In this document: positions 47,910 to 58,608 of the stretch, in pieces
Numbering within the stretch: position 1 is the stretch's first letter
How the letters are laid out: the number at the start of each line of letters is the position of its first letter
Assembly (NCBI GenBank): GCA_014529385.2
Contig: CM043960.1
Location: forward strand, 30,228,396 to 30,292,395
Direction: 5' to 3'
DNA length: 64,000 nt
Source of the DNA: Adiantum capillus-veneris
Lineage: Eukaryota > Streptophyta > Polypodiopsida > Polypodiales > Pteridaceae
Notes under the pieces: model-generated
Seen by the model: the letters and a program-made list of their open reading frames with translations, nothing else
Databases searched by the model: none
Told to the model about the DNA's origin: nothing
Program-made: the position numbers and the translations under genes

Positions 47910-48409
47910 TTTTCACATAGCTGCTTGCACAAAGGTCCACTTCCCTCTCTCTCTTCCTATACACACACACACACACACACAGTCATCGTAGTCATCGTAG
48001 TTGCTTGCACAGAGGTCCACTTCCCTCTCTCTCTTCCTATACACACACACACACAATCATCGTAGTCATCTTCATTGCCAATGTCATTGTCATAACTCCA
48101 GTTCTCTCTTCGCATAGACCTGCGATCGCAATGCTAGTGTCTCTTTGCACACGTCTGCATGCAACCATCGTTGCCAGCTTCAACATATAGATCTGCAACT
48201 ACGGTGCCACCGCCACAATCGCTCTCCCTACACTCCTTCTCCTTTCTTCTCCTTGCCCAAATATGTGTTGATAGTTTGCTGCACAAATCTCTCTTCATTT
48301 GCATGCACATTTGCCCCCAATTTTCCTTGTCAAGGTGACTCTCTCGGCCTCCGTCTCCGGCGCTTCACCGAGCTTCCTCTCCCGCGCTCATCTTCTCGAA
48401 ATCCCAATT
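45784..48409. other. intergenic DNA with microsatellites, no supported gene
   Basis: It contains a pure (GA)n tract of about 83 bp (45928-46010) followed by ttctctctctt, a short repeat of aagcacctcaagcaccttagtcag (46095-46215), an AT-rich stretch with short inverted words (47040-47130), and two (TC)n runs (47831-47855 and 47885-47908). A 162-codon minus-strand frame at 46481-46969 has no protein-like character I can recognise. Confidence 0.55.
47922..48070 (+). repeat. two tandem 70-80-bp units with (CA)n
   Basis: Both units read gcttgcaca(a/g)aggtccacttccc then ctctctct, cctata, a (CA)n run and tcatcgtagtcatc. The CA run is shorter in the second. Confidence 0.75.
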
Positions 48410-51146
48410 CAAGAACGCATTTAGTCCATTCAAAGGTACCTACATGGTCACCATGGCAGCCTAGGGGGGGTCACTTAATGTTTATGTGACTATCACATGA
48501 GTGCAGGAGAAGGGGTTATTAAATTTCATTTTTTCTCACATTTTCACATACATAAGGGTACCATAAAATGGAACTGGAAAAAAAATACATATTGAATAGG
48601 AAAAGGGGGTATTTTATTTGTCTAAAATTTACAAATAAAAGTTTAAAAAATAGTCCTTGAACGCACACTATATAAAAAACGTATACATAGTGCCCCCCCA
48701 AGATTGGCAACCATATGGCCCTAGGTCCATAGCATCTCTCACAGAATAGATGAGAACCTATGGCTTTAGGGCAAGAGGGTTGCCTAGGTGTTAATGTAAA
48801 AGCTCTCAAAGAGAATTTATGTCATTCAAGGGCACCTACATGAGCATCATGGTAGCCCTATGGACCTAAATCCATAGGATCTCACATTATAATAGAGGGC
48901 AACATAAGGCCCTTGAACTTATACATTGGCACCTTATGGCCATAGGATCTCTCATAAGAATAGGGGGAAACATATGGCCTAGGTGTCAATGTAGAAGCTC
49001 TCCAAGATCATTTAGTCTATTTAAGGGAACCTACATGGGCATCATGGCAGCCCTATGGCCTGAGGTGCATAGGATCTGCCATTATAATAGAGGGAAACAT
49101 ATGGCCCTTGAGCTTAGACATTAGAACTCTCTCATCAGAATAGAAAGAAACCTATCACCGTAGGGACAAAGGGTGGCCTAGGTGTCAATGTAAAATATCT
49201 CAAAGAGCATTTAGACCATTCAAAAGCACCTAAATGGGCACCATGGCAGCCCTATGGCCCTAGGAACATAGGATCTCTCATTACAATAGAGGGCAACCTA
49301 TGGCCCTTGGGATTATATATTGGCACCCTATGGCCCTAGGGCCATAGGAACTCTCATGAGAAAGAGGGAAATCTATGGCCCTAGGTATAGATGGTGGCCT
49401 AGGTGACAATGTAAAAGCTCTCAAAGAGCATTTAGGCCCATGGGCATCATGGCAACCCTATGGCCCTAGGGCCGTATGATCTCTCATGACAATAGAGGGC
49501 AACCTATGGCGCTTGAGCTTATACATTGGCACCCTAAGGCCATAGGATATCTCAATAATAAAGGGCAACCTATGGCCCTAGGTCTAGATGGTGGCCTAGG
49601 TGTCAATGTAAACGGTCTCGAAGAGCATTTAGGCCATTCAAGGGCACCTACAAAGGCACCATGGCAACCCTATGTCCTTAGGGCCATATGATCTCTCATG
49701 ACAATAGAGGGAAACCTATGGCCCTTGAGCTTATACATTGGCACCCTATGGCCCTAGGGCCATAGTATCTTTCATTAAATAAAGGGCAACATATGGCCCT
49801 AGGGACAAAGGGTGGTCTAGGTGTCAATGTAAAATCTTTCAAAGAGCATTTAGGCCATTTAAGGGCACCTACATGGGCACTATGGCAACCCTATGTCCTA
49901 AAGCTATAGGCTCTCTCATTGGAATAGAGTGAAACTTTTGGCCCTTGAGCTTATACATTGGCACATAATGTCCCATTAGCACCCTATGGTCCCAAGGTCA
50001 TATGATCTCTCAACAAGGACACCTACATGTGCACCATGGCAGCCTTATGGCCCTAGGTACATAGAAACCTCATTACAATAGAGGGCAACCTATGACCCTT
50101 GAGCTTATACTTTGGCACCATATTGCCCTAGGTCCATAGGATCTCTCATGAGAATAGAGGGCAATGTATGGCCCTAGGTCTAGATGATGGCCTAGGTGTC
50201 AATGTAAAAGCTCTGCAAGAGCATTTGGGCCATTCAAGGACACCTACATGAGGACCATGGCATCCATGTGGCCATAGGATCTCTCATTACAATAGAGGGA
50301 AACCTATAGCCCTTGAGCTTATACATTGATACCCTCTCATCAGAATAGAGGAAAACCTATGGCCTTATGGCAAGAGGGTGTCGTGGTGTCAATGTAAAAG
50401 CTCTCAAAGATGATTTAGGCCATTCAAGGACACATACGTGGACACCATGGTATCCACATGGACCTAGAAACATAGGATCTATCATTACAAACGAGGGCAA
50501 CTTATGACCCTTAAGCTTATACATTGGCACAATATGGCCCTAGGGACATAGGATCTCTCATGTGAATAGAGGAAAACCCATGGCCCTAGGGTGCCTGGGT
50601 GTCAATGTAAAAGCTCTCAAAGAGCTTTGAGGACACTCAAGGAAACCTACACAAGCACCATGGCAACCCTATGGCCTTAGGACCCTAGTATATCTTATTA
50701 CAAAAGAGGGCTACCTATGGACCTTGAGTTTATACATTGGCACCATTTCATCACAATAGCGGGAAGCATATGTCCCTAGGGATAGAGGGCAGCCTAGATG
50801 TCAATGTGAAAGCTCTCAAAGAGAATTTAGGCCATTCAAGGGTACCTATGGCCCTAGGAACATAGGTCTCTCTCATTACAATAGAGGGCAACCTATGCCC
50901 TTTGGGCTTATACATTGGCACCCTATGGCCCTAGGGCCATAGGATCTCTCATGAGAAAAGAGGGAAACCTATGGCCCTAGGGCCAGATGATGGCCCAGGT
51001 GTCACTGTAAAAGCTCTCAAAGAAAATTTAGGCCATTCAAGGACACATACATGGGTTGGCATGGCAACCCTATGGCCCTAGAGCTATAGGATCTCTCATA
51101 AACAATAGAGTGAAACATATGGTGCTTAAGGTTATACATTGACACC
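48410..51146 (+). repeat. degenerate satellite, units of about 200 bp
   Basis: About twelve units share tctcaaagagcatttaggccattcaagggcacctacatgggcaccatggca, an ataggatctctcatta block and cttgagcttatacattggcac. Phase markers lie at about 48414, 48807, 49000, 49198, 49420, 49617, 49847, 50214, 50407, 50627, 50815 and 51029. Many units hold a perfect 22-bp palindrome with arm CCTATGGCCCT (for example 49327-49348 and 50922-50943). No coding potential. The array is cut at 51146 by element 2. Confidence 0.85.
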
Positions 51147-51770
51147 TGTTAAGACGGTTACGCCGCTAGCGGAAGCTAAATAGCGAGAACTCAACCAACA
51201 ACAGAATTTGTCAGACGAGGACGGAGCTTGACCCGCAGGCGCATGGAAACAACTAGGTGGGTGTCAAATCACCTACTCGACCTTCTAATGACAATCACTA
51301 CTAAGGAAATCAAATCTAAGTTCTAAAATACGCAAGTGACTGAAATCCGTACTACGAACGAATGCTATACGAAACAGGATCTAGAATCATTGAATCGATC
51401 TCAAACTCAAGGGGAAGTCTATACACTAGGTAAGAACAACACCCTAAAGACTTGAACTGTAAAATCAACCTATAACCACTCCGTGCGGTAAACGCGTATG
51501 AAGACAGGCCGAAAAATACAGCTGACCGAAACTTGACCCCGATGGTACTAATGTGTAGCTCTACTCGTTGTGGTTCTATAGATATGCTGCACGCTCTATT
51601 CCGACACACGAGTTGGAAGAAAACTCACACCGAAGCTCGTAGGAACTTACCACACATAGAAGCCGATAGCGCGCACTCTTGGTATCTGTGCGTAGCTCTC
51701 ACCGTTGCTAACACAATGGTGGTGTCGCTTCTCCAATGGCAGCCCCGTAGCCCACGTAGCAAGAAGATAA

Positions 51771-51845
<75 letters not shown>

Positions 51846-52131
51846 ACACAGTCACGGCGCTCAAAAACTCACTTTGATTAATAATTGAATCTACCTTAGG
51901 TTACAAAACTTTGGCTTATATACCTCAGCCTTGGAGGTGAGAACATCTCTAATTATTTACATCAACAGGTGAAATTACTTCGGGATTACAAGCTGGAAAC
52001 TCAATTGAGTCCCGTTACTTAATGAATGGCTCAAATCAAAATTAATGTCGGAAAGACATTTATTACAATCAATGGTTACAAAATGATGGGTGTGAGCAAA
52101 AATGTGGGTGTGATCCTCTGCTGGCTCAACA
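51147..52131 (-). repeat. 3' LTR of element 2 (985 bp)
   Basis: On the minus strand it starts TGTTGAGCC at 52131 and ends ...CTTAACA at 51147. TATATAA lies at 51922-51916, and a pure (GA)n of about 71 bp (51843-51773) lies about 75 bp downstream of it. It shares cgtagctctc, acaatggtg and tctccaat with the LTR of element 3. The adjoining acacc (51142-51146) is the presumed target duplication copy. Confidence 0.85.
51773..51843 (+). repeat. (CT)n microsatellite within the element 2 LTR
   Basis: Pure dinucleotide run, GA in the element's sense. Confidence 0.95.
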
Positions 52132-52144
52132 CTCCCCCCCCTCT
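52132..52144 (-). other. polypurine tract of element 2
   Basis: Minus-strand AGAGGGGGGGGAG directly before TGTTGAGCC. The next block, gtcatgtcagggacgacatgaacgc, is shared with element 3. Confidence 0.8.
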
Positions 52145-52181
52145 GCGTTCATGTCGTCCCTGACATGACTTTTAGGCTTGG

Positions 52182-52466
52182 TCAATAGAGTCCTGTCGTC
52201 TTGAGCATCTGCAAATGTGATTCGTAGCGTAGGTTGCCGATGGTCAAGGTTGGGCCAAATATTTTGCTTTCGTGAGTGAAAAAGCCGGTGTAGAAAGCTT
52301 CTTCGAATGTTTGCATGTGGAAGCTAGGCAAAAACATAATTCTTTGGTATAAGAGATGTAACACCTTTGGTGATGGCTGCAATGAAAGATCATACATCAT
52401 ATCCGTCACTGTCGGCCGTCGATAGTAGACTCTAGGTCGTGGCTTTATCTGGTGCGAACACTTCAA
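52182..52466 (-). pseudogene. C-terminal end of the accessory protein of element 2, frameshifted
   Basis: It overlaps the end of the large ORF in another frame. It reads YDLSLQPSPKVLHLLYQRIMFLPS, FEEAFYTGFF and KIFG, the same string as the copy A ORF at 14280-14693. There the segment corresponding to LLACIEVFAP is joined to it in one frame, so a shift near 52432-52466 has cut the last 80 or so residues off in element 2. A conserved domain at this spot in two families argues that the protein is real. Confidence 0.65.
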
Positions 52467-55455
52467 TGCATGCTAAGAGAGTCCTGCAGATTTTCTTTAG
52501 CATCTGACACGAAAGGTCAGGAGAGCCAGTAAAGAGTTTGATGGTGCCCGTTAGGGTTTTCACCATGTAGGCTTTACCTATTCTCTCTCCTGTCTTTGGT
52601 CCTGGCATCCTTGGGTAATTAAGCCAATTTGGCTTCTTTTCTGCAATCCTGCCATGCTCTTTCCAGCTTCTGACTCTTGGCGCCGGGCAGAAGGTTGCAT
52701 CCTCCCGAATCTCCTTTGGAGCCTCTACCAAGTAGATGAGGTAGGCTGGGTATTTGTTCAGCCAACCTTTCCTCCATCTAGGTTGAGAATATACAATCTT
52801 CTTTGATTGTTCATCCTTTGTGATGTCGCCTTCGTAAAGAGCGACAAACTTCTCCTCCTCTATTCTCTTTTTCGTCTTTATCACTTCAAATTTCATCAGA
52901 GGGAAAGGCAGGCTGGGTTGCATCCACTCTTCATGGAGCACTTTTGTGTCTAAACCTTGAAGTCTAATGGAGATGAGGAGTCTCCTTTCCCATTCCATTT
53001 CCGCCTTGGCACTTTCCTCTGTTGACTTTTCTATTTGGTCCTGGAGCCTGTGTTCTTCTTCTTCAGAGATTCCTGAAGTTGAGGCCACTTCTTGAACTGG
53101 GGCTGGATCTTCAATTGTGGTTGCCTCTCCAGTTTCTGGTAGCTCTATGGCTGCTCCCCTTGCTTCTTCTTGTGGTGTCTCTGTTTCTCTTCTTTGTTTC
53201 TCTTGGAGGTCTTGGAGCTGTTTGCGGAGGGCCTCATTTTCTGTCCTTAGTGTTTGGTTTTCTGATGTGAGCCTCTCCTCTGCAGCCAATGATCCCTCCG
53301 CCATGTGCAATCTTTGCACTTGCTCTAACCTTAGCTCTCTTTGCAAACTTCTGACCTGATCTTCCAGAGCTGGAACGAGGGCTCCCTCTTGTTCTGTTCC
53401 TGCTCTGCTAGCTCTAGGGGTGGTCCTGAGTCTCGTGATTGTCCTTTCTTGAAGTTCGACTCTTTCCCTTAGCTCAATGAGCTCATCCTTGGCTGCCTCC
53501 AGCTCATCTTCTATTCGCTCCTTTGCTTCCTGTGAACTTGTTACCTCTCTTGAAGCTTCGGCTAGTTGGAGTATCAAGCCGTCTCTCTCGTTTTCTGCGT
53601 CGTAGAGTGATGCTTTATGACTTTCAGATTCAGTCATAGCATTCTCTAACTTCTTCTGCAACTCTGCTTCCTTTTGTTTTGCTGTCTCAATTGCTACTTC
53701 CTTTGCTCTGGATCTTTCTTTAATCTTGCTGAGCAGTTCATGCACCATGTGCATGTCTTTTTCATCTTCATCTGTCAACTTGACAGCTCTTTCTGCCACC
53801 ACCTCCAATGGCTTCGGCTCTTCTAGTATGTTCCGCTCGTCCATTTTCTCTTCACTCTCCATTGTACCTTTTGTCTTTTCCTTCGTCCCTTTCCGATCAT
53901 CTTGTTTTCGTAGGGATATCCCATAAACTGCCTCCAGGGCCTCTTCTTCACTGTATCCGATCGCTACCAGATCCTCATAATCATCTTTCTTTTGCTGAAG
54001 TGGATCTATCTCCTTTTCCTTGGTCCCGGCCTCCGGCTTTTCCATAACTTCTGTTTCTATTTCTATTGTGGTCTCCTCCACAATAATTTCCGTCTTCTTC
54101 GGGCTTGGTACATCAGTAAAGGAGGGCTGATTGTCCTCAGTCATCTTGGCTTTCCCTTTGTTTGCTTGCCCGTCTTTCTCTCGAAGTTCAGTAGACTCAT
54201 CTACTTCCTTCTTCTCCTTGTCGTCCTTTTTCAGCTCAGCTTTTAAAAGCTGTACTTCCTCTTCAGTATAAGGCTCGACAGGTTGCTGCTCCAGTATGGC
54301 CTCCGACTCCTCATAAGCTCTAATATATTGATCATATTGATCAACATGTGGCCTGGCTGAGCTGGTTCCGACTTTAGTGGGGTCTGGCACCCACATTTCT
54401 TCAAAGTCCCCCTTTAGAGCTCTTTCCGCTCTAAACTGCTCCACCAGCCTTTCCATTCTTGCGGCTTTTTGACTTTTGGTTTGCTTGGGATCAGCCTTCT
54501 TCTTCACTTTCTTCTTGAGCGGCTCGTCCACAGCCTCTTCAAGTTCTGAAACTATTTCTAGTTTTCGGCGTGCTCTTGTGGACGCCCTCTTGGATACTTC
54601 TTGCTGTTCTTTCTCTTCATCGGCTTCTCTAAGCCACTCATTCTGGGAGGGAACCCGTGGCCCTTGATCTCTGGCTCCAATAGCTTCATAAGCTATTCTT
54701 GTCAGAACTTCAGCTCCTCCTATATACTTTGGCTTCTCGTTGTGCATGGCGATTACTTGCTCGTGGATGTATTGAGCGTAATTCACCTCTTTTGGCATAT
54801 TGCTCTTCAATGCCCATGTGATGGTAGTTGCAATGGCATGGGGCGGTGTCGTATACTTCTGCGGTCTTTTACTGCATACATGGAAAAACTGGTTGTATAA
54901 TCGGCAAAGGGTTGCCGCTCGTTGATCTGCCATATCTCCGTAGGTTGTATTTTGTTTCTTTGATCCATAGACCTCTATGGCCTCCCTTCTTTCTCTGACA
55001 GAACTCCCTTTGTTGTGCAGCTTCAATGCATCTGCAATGAGCTGTGGAGTGATCTGTACTTCAACTGTTTCTCCATCCATGGCTGTCAACGTGGCTTTCC
55101 CATCCTTCTGAATGGATGTTGCCAACTCATACACTCTTCTTGTGTCTATACCTGATGGTCTCGAGGTGAAGAACCTGTGTAAGTCAGTCTTTTCCAGGTA
55201 CCTGTTGATGTTCTCTGACCTGCTATATTCCACTAATTCTCGTGGGATCATAGGTACATCGACCGATTGCCCTTGAGGATCTCTGAAAGTCCCCTGGTAG
55301 ATCTTTATTCCCTCTTTTTCTAGTACTGCTTCCTCCACCCAAGTCTTGGTTGGCTTGAGGGTTTCTGTTGGAATATCAAAAGGTTCTGCTTCTGCAAGAG
55401 CATCCTTGATGGTTGGTCTTTTTCTCTTAGTTGCCGATGACTTAGCGGAATCCAT
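52432..55455 (-). CDS. large accessory protein of element 2 (1007 aa), uninterrupted
   Basis: The start at ATG 55455 gives MDSAKSSATKRKRPTIKDALA, with a nuclear-signal-like KRKRP. Residues about 65-250 look folded (IPRELVEYSRSENINRYLE, FFTSRPSGIDTRRVYELATSI, VEVQITPQLIADALKL). They resemble in pattern the plant-transposon ORF domain found in Athila-type elements, though this is by eye. Residues 270-580 are Glu/Lys-rich and probably disordered; 590-800 form a long coiled coil (RERVELQERTITRLR, LTSENQTLRTENEALRKQL). Residues 850-1007 form a second folded part (WRKGWLNKYPAYLIYLVEAP). No signal peptide or membrane segment is seen, so it is not env-like. A CAG splice acceptor lies 5 bp before the ATG. 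Confidence 0.7.
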   Translation of the reverse strand: MDSAKSSATKRKRPTIKDALAEAEPFDIPTETLKPTKTWVEEAVLEKEGIKIYQGTFRDPQGQSVDVPMIPRELVEYSRSENINRYLEKTDLHRFFTSRPSGIDTRRVYELATSIQKDGKATLTAMDGETVEVQITPQLIADALKLHNKGSSVRERREAIEVYGSKKQNTTYGDMADQRAATLCRLYNQFFHVCSKRPQKYTTPPHAIATTITWALKSNMPKEVNYAQYIHEQVIAMHNEKPKYIGGAEVLTRIAYEAIGARDQGPRVPSQNEWLREADEEKEQQEVSKRASTRARRKLEIVSELEEAVDEPLKKKVKKKADPKQTKSQKAARMERLVEQFRAERALKGDFEEMWVPDPTKVGTSSARPHVDQYDQYIRAYEESEAILEQQPVEPYTEEEVQLLKAELKKDDKEKKEVDESTELREKDGQANKGKAKMTEDNQPSFTDVPSPKKTEIIVEETTIEIETEVMEKPEAGTKEKEIDPLQQKKDDYEDLVAIGYSEEEALEAVYGISLRKQDDRKGTKEKTKGTMESEEKMDERNILEEPKPLEVVAERAVKLTDEDEKDMHMVHELLSKIKERSRAKEVAIETAKQKEAELQKKLENAMTESESHKASLYDAENERDGLILQLAEASREVTSSQEAKERIEDELEAAKDELIELRERVELQERTITRLRTTPRASRAGTEQEGALVPALEDQVRSLQRELRLEQVQRLHMAEGSLAAEERLTSENQTLRTENEALRKQLQDLQEKQRRETETPQEEARGAAIELPETGEATTIEDPAPVQEVASTSGISEEEEHRLQDQIEKSTEESAKAEMEWERRLLISIRLQGLDTKVLHEEWMQPSLPFPLMKFEVIKTKKRIEEEKFVALYEGDITKDEQSKKIVYSQPRWRKGWLNKYPAYLIYLVEAPKEIREDATFCPAPRVRSWKEHGRIAEKKPNWLNYPRMPGPKTGERIGKAYMVKTLTGTIKLFTGSPDLSCQMLKKICRTLLACIEVFAPDKATT

Positions 55456-58272
55456 GGATCCTGTAACTCCAATTTCAGAAGTTAGCGTCTTTTTAGTACT
55501 GAAATCCGAAATGAAGCTTTTAACTATTCAAATGACTTGAAAATTGAAACATGAGCTATTCAGGGCCTAAGGATGCAGGGTAGGTGAAAAAATATGCAAA
55601 CTGGGCTCAAAAACATGCTTGAGACATCATACGCGTATGATGTCTTTTGTGTCAAAATGACTTCATATTGGTTGTGCTTGTAGCTGATAGTGTATACATG
55701 AGTATCATATGCTTGGATTTGAGTTTGGATACCATTTGGTCAAGTTTTGGCCAGTTTAGTCCAGTTCAGGCTCTTGGCAAAATTTTGAAAGGGAAATGGA
55801 TTTTATGATCCAAATTGGGTAAAACTTGGTGGATTACTTTCAAATGGCATGTAGAACACTTCTGTTTGGTGGTTGAAGCTCTGAGGTGCCAAAATCACAT
55901 AGTGAGACATCATACGCGTATGATGTCTTTTAGTGCATTTTTGGACCAATTTTCTCTATAAGCTTGGTTTTGGCTTTAGATAGGCTTATTCAGTGGATTT
56001 ATCAAGTTTGGATAGAATTTGGACTAAAAATGGCTCTGGAGACATCATATGCGTATGATGTCTTTTTCATCAATTTTTCATGGGATTGGTTCTGTGGACT
56101 CTCCATGTGCTAGTGAAGGACTGTTTATACTCAAATCTTGGTTTGGACTTGAATCTGTTGGATTTGGGACAAAAATAGGCTTTTTATGAAGAATTTTCTC
56201 TTAATTGGGCTAAATGGGTGATCCACTTGACCAAATGGTTCCAAACTTCATATGTAGCATGTATTAGATATATATAATGGATGTATGATGACAAATGAGC
56301 ATTTTTGGCTCTGTAAGTGCAAATAGACATCATACGCGTATGATGTCTTTTGTGTCAAAATGGTGCTTTTTGGTTCCAGATAGCTTGTAGATGTGTCAAT
56401 CAACAATCCTACAAAGTTTCAATGAGTTTGGAGTTATTTTGACAAAATTAGGACCAAAAATCAATTTTATGGCCTACTTTGCGTCTTTTTGGTTTTCCTT
56501 GGGTTTTTTAACTCCAATTCTCATGATACTTGGTTCATAGGATGTGATTAACATGTAGAATGAGGCTATGCACTCAAATGTTGAAATGGATGTGAAAATC
56601 ATGCTGTGAGACATCATACGCGTATGATGTCTTTTCTTGAAATGTTGGTCTTTTCGTGCAAAGAATGCTTTGTGCTAGTGCCCTAAGCCCTGCTAACTAG
56701 TTTTCAACTTAAAAAGTCATCAGTTTAGCTAAAAAGCCCCCTTATAGGCATTTCAGTCTCCGAAGTCGTCTTTTTGCCTTGGAGTTGAATTTCTTCAACT
56801 TTTCTTTTCGAGAGTTGCATTTCCAGCTCATTGGATATGTTGTGAAGCCACCTATTTGGTTGAACTTGACTTTGGCTCCCCGTTCTCCATCTTTCTCATT
56901 TGGTTGCCCGAAAGCGTCTTTTTCACCATCGGTAAGTGAATCAGCTTTCTTTTGGATTTTGCTTGCAAACATAAGTCATCCATGTATAGTTGAAACTGCT
57001 CGTGAAGTTTCATCTCATTCGGTCGTCAATTTCAGCCGTTATGCCAAAATGACGCTTTGTGTGTCCGCCGCCGAATCGGTTGTTCCGACCTACTTTTGGT
57101 GATCCAAACCCGGAGATACTCCATGGTTGCATTGCCCTCGATGTTGTTATGGTTCCTGAGAAGTTTTGTGTCGTTCCGACAACTTTTTTCTGTTTGCCTC
57201 TTGCAGGCTCTGTTGACCTAGGGTTTTTCCAGTCGTTCTTTCTCGAGCTTTGAGTGTTAGAAACTCATCTCCTATACTAGGGTAACCCACCTCTAAGTTC
57301 TTGCAAGGTTTGGTTAGGTGGTTGTGCCCCTACCTAGCGTTCCTCCCCATTCCCCGTCTGCTCTTGTTTCTTGGTTTTGGTGAGTTTTCGCGACAAAAGT
57401 TAACGATAAGCATCAAAAGCTTATGGCAACGAGTCTACCTCTCATGTCTGGTGTCCTCTGAGCTCTCGTAGCAGTCGTAGAAGGCGGTAGAAGGTCGGAT
57501 GCTCCTGTGTGCTCTTTGCTCTCTCCAAGAAGGTAATAGTGGAAATGAGCTTGATAGTGAAGTGAAAAATACTTAACTTCGGGCTTCCCGGATCACTTGT
57601 TACCAAATTTGACATGTGCTCCTATCTCATCGTGAAATGCACTTTAGGATTTGAAATTTCTCAATTTGGACTCCGTTTGACCTGTTTCTGAGAAATCTGT
57701 CCACTTTGCCAAAATTCTGTCATTTCGGGATTTCCGCAACTTTTTCAGAATTGTACCCCATTTTTACCATGGGTTGCCCTTGTCATTAGGATCGTCACCG
57801 TCTATTCTTTTCTTTTTTCCGATCTCATTTCACCTGCTTTTTTATTTTTCTTTTACTTTTATTAAGAAAATCATAAAAAATAAAGGACAATAGCAAATTG
57901 AAGCCAAAAAATTCCAAACATACACGATAAATAGCTGGTAACCCTGTGTATATGAATATACACTTCTTTGTGATTTCTAGACTTGGATTACCACTTTTTT
58001 CCACTTTTTAGCTCCAAAAACACTCTTATTTAGTGATATTTACACATCTAGAGACCCAAATTCATCATTTGATCTCTTCTTGTTGCAAAACAAGGTATAT
58101 AAGGGCATAAATATTATCAATATCCGCAATCAAACATAAAAAATTACAAAATCATGCATGTAAGACACTGCCCTTGTAATATAATTTTTGTTTTTCTTTG
58201 TTTTTTCCGCTTGTAGCTGCTTTGTAGCTCCTGTATACCTCCCCCCCTCCTAGTCTGAGTCCTCCCGGACGA
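55456..58272 (-). other. non-coding spacer of element 2
   Basis: No supported gene in 2.8 kb between the pol tail and the accessory ORF. The 55600-56650 part carries the palindrome array described separately. The remainder has short open frames without motifs. It may act as an intron for a spliced accessory mRNA. Confidence 0.5.
55622..56632 (+). repeat. five 24-bp palindromes, mostly about 284 bp apart
   Basis: The palindrome has arm AGACATCATACG and lies at 55622-55645, 55905-55928, 56040-56063 (one base changed), 56325-56348 and 56609-56632. Spacing is 283, 135, 285 and 284 bp. The sequence between palindromes is only weakly similar. Confidence 0.95.
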
Positions 58273-58608
58273 CTATGAAGTGTCTGTGGGTGAAGCATTG
58301 TAGTTGTTTTGGTCATAAGTTCCCAATGCAATTGTAGAGCGATGATACAACAGTCTTTCCAATAAAGCTGCTCTTTGTTTGATTGATGGATTGGTGGTCG
58401 GGTTTTGGGTTGGTTTTGGCAATTTGGTAGTAGAATCAGTAGATGGATTCTTCATTACCTTGTTGTTTTTTTTCACAATCCAAATCTGCTTCCGCTTTGC
58501 TTGTGCTTGCCACAAACTCTTTGCGACCCAAACCTGCTTTGTTCTGTGTGTTGATTTCCTCGCCTTGAAATACCTAGGAGTTTCCTTTGATTGTATTGAA
58601 GGGAGTTC
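58273..58608 (-). pseudogene. W-P-K tail of element 2, part after the stop
   Basis: Same frame as the integrase ORF, past the TAA at 58609-58611. It reads KQVWVAKSLWQAQAKRKQIWIVKKNNK and then a Thr/Pro/Asn-rich end. The part before the stop has QWIRKTSN, KLVWRPKKV, QIWIPKKF and NWIPKICK. It is a low-complexity tail with regularly repeated Trp motifs. Confidence 0.55.

Noticed and set aside
48145-48489. 114-codon plus-strand ORF before the satellite
   Set aside because: It begins in CA/TC repeats and ends in the first satellite unit; no motif.
53022-54900. Several plus-strand ORFs opposite the 1007-codon accessory ORF
   Set aside because: Shadows of the Glu/Lys-rich minus-strand frame, giving Leu/Phe/Ser-rich peptides.
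55622-56632. CRISPR-like regular palindromic repeats
   Set aside because: Spacing of about 284 bp, eukaryotic retroelement context and no cas genes; not a CRISPR array.
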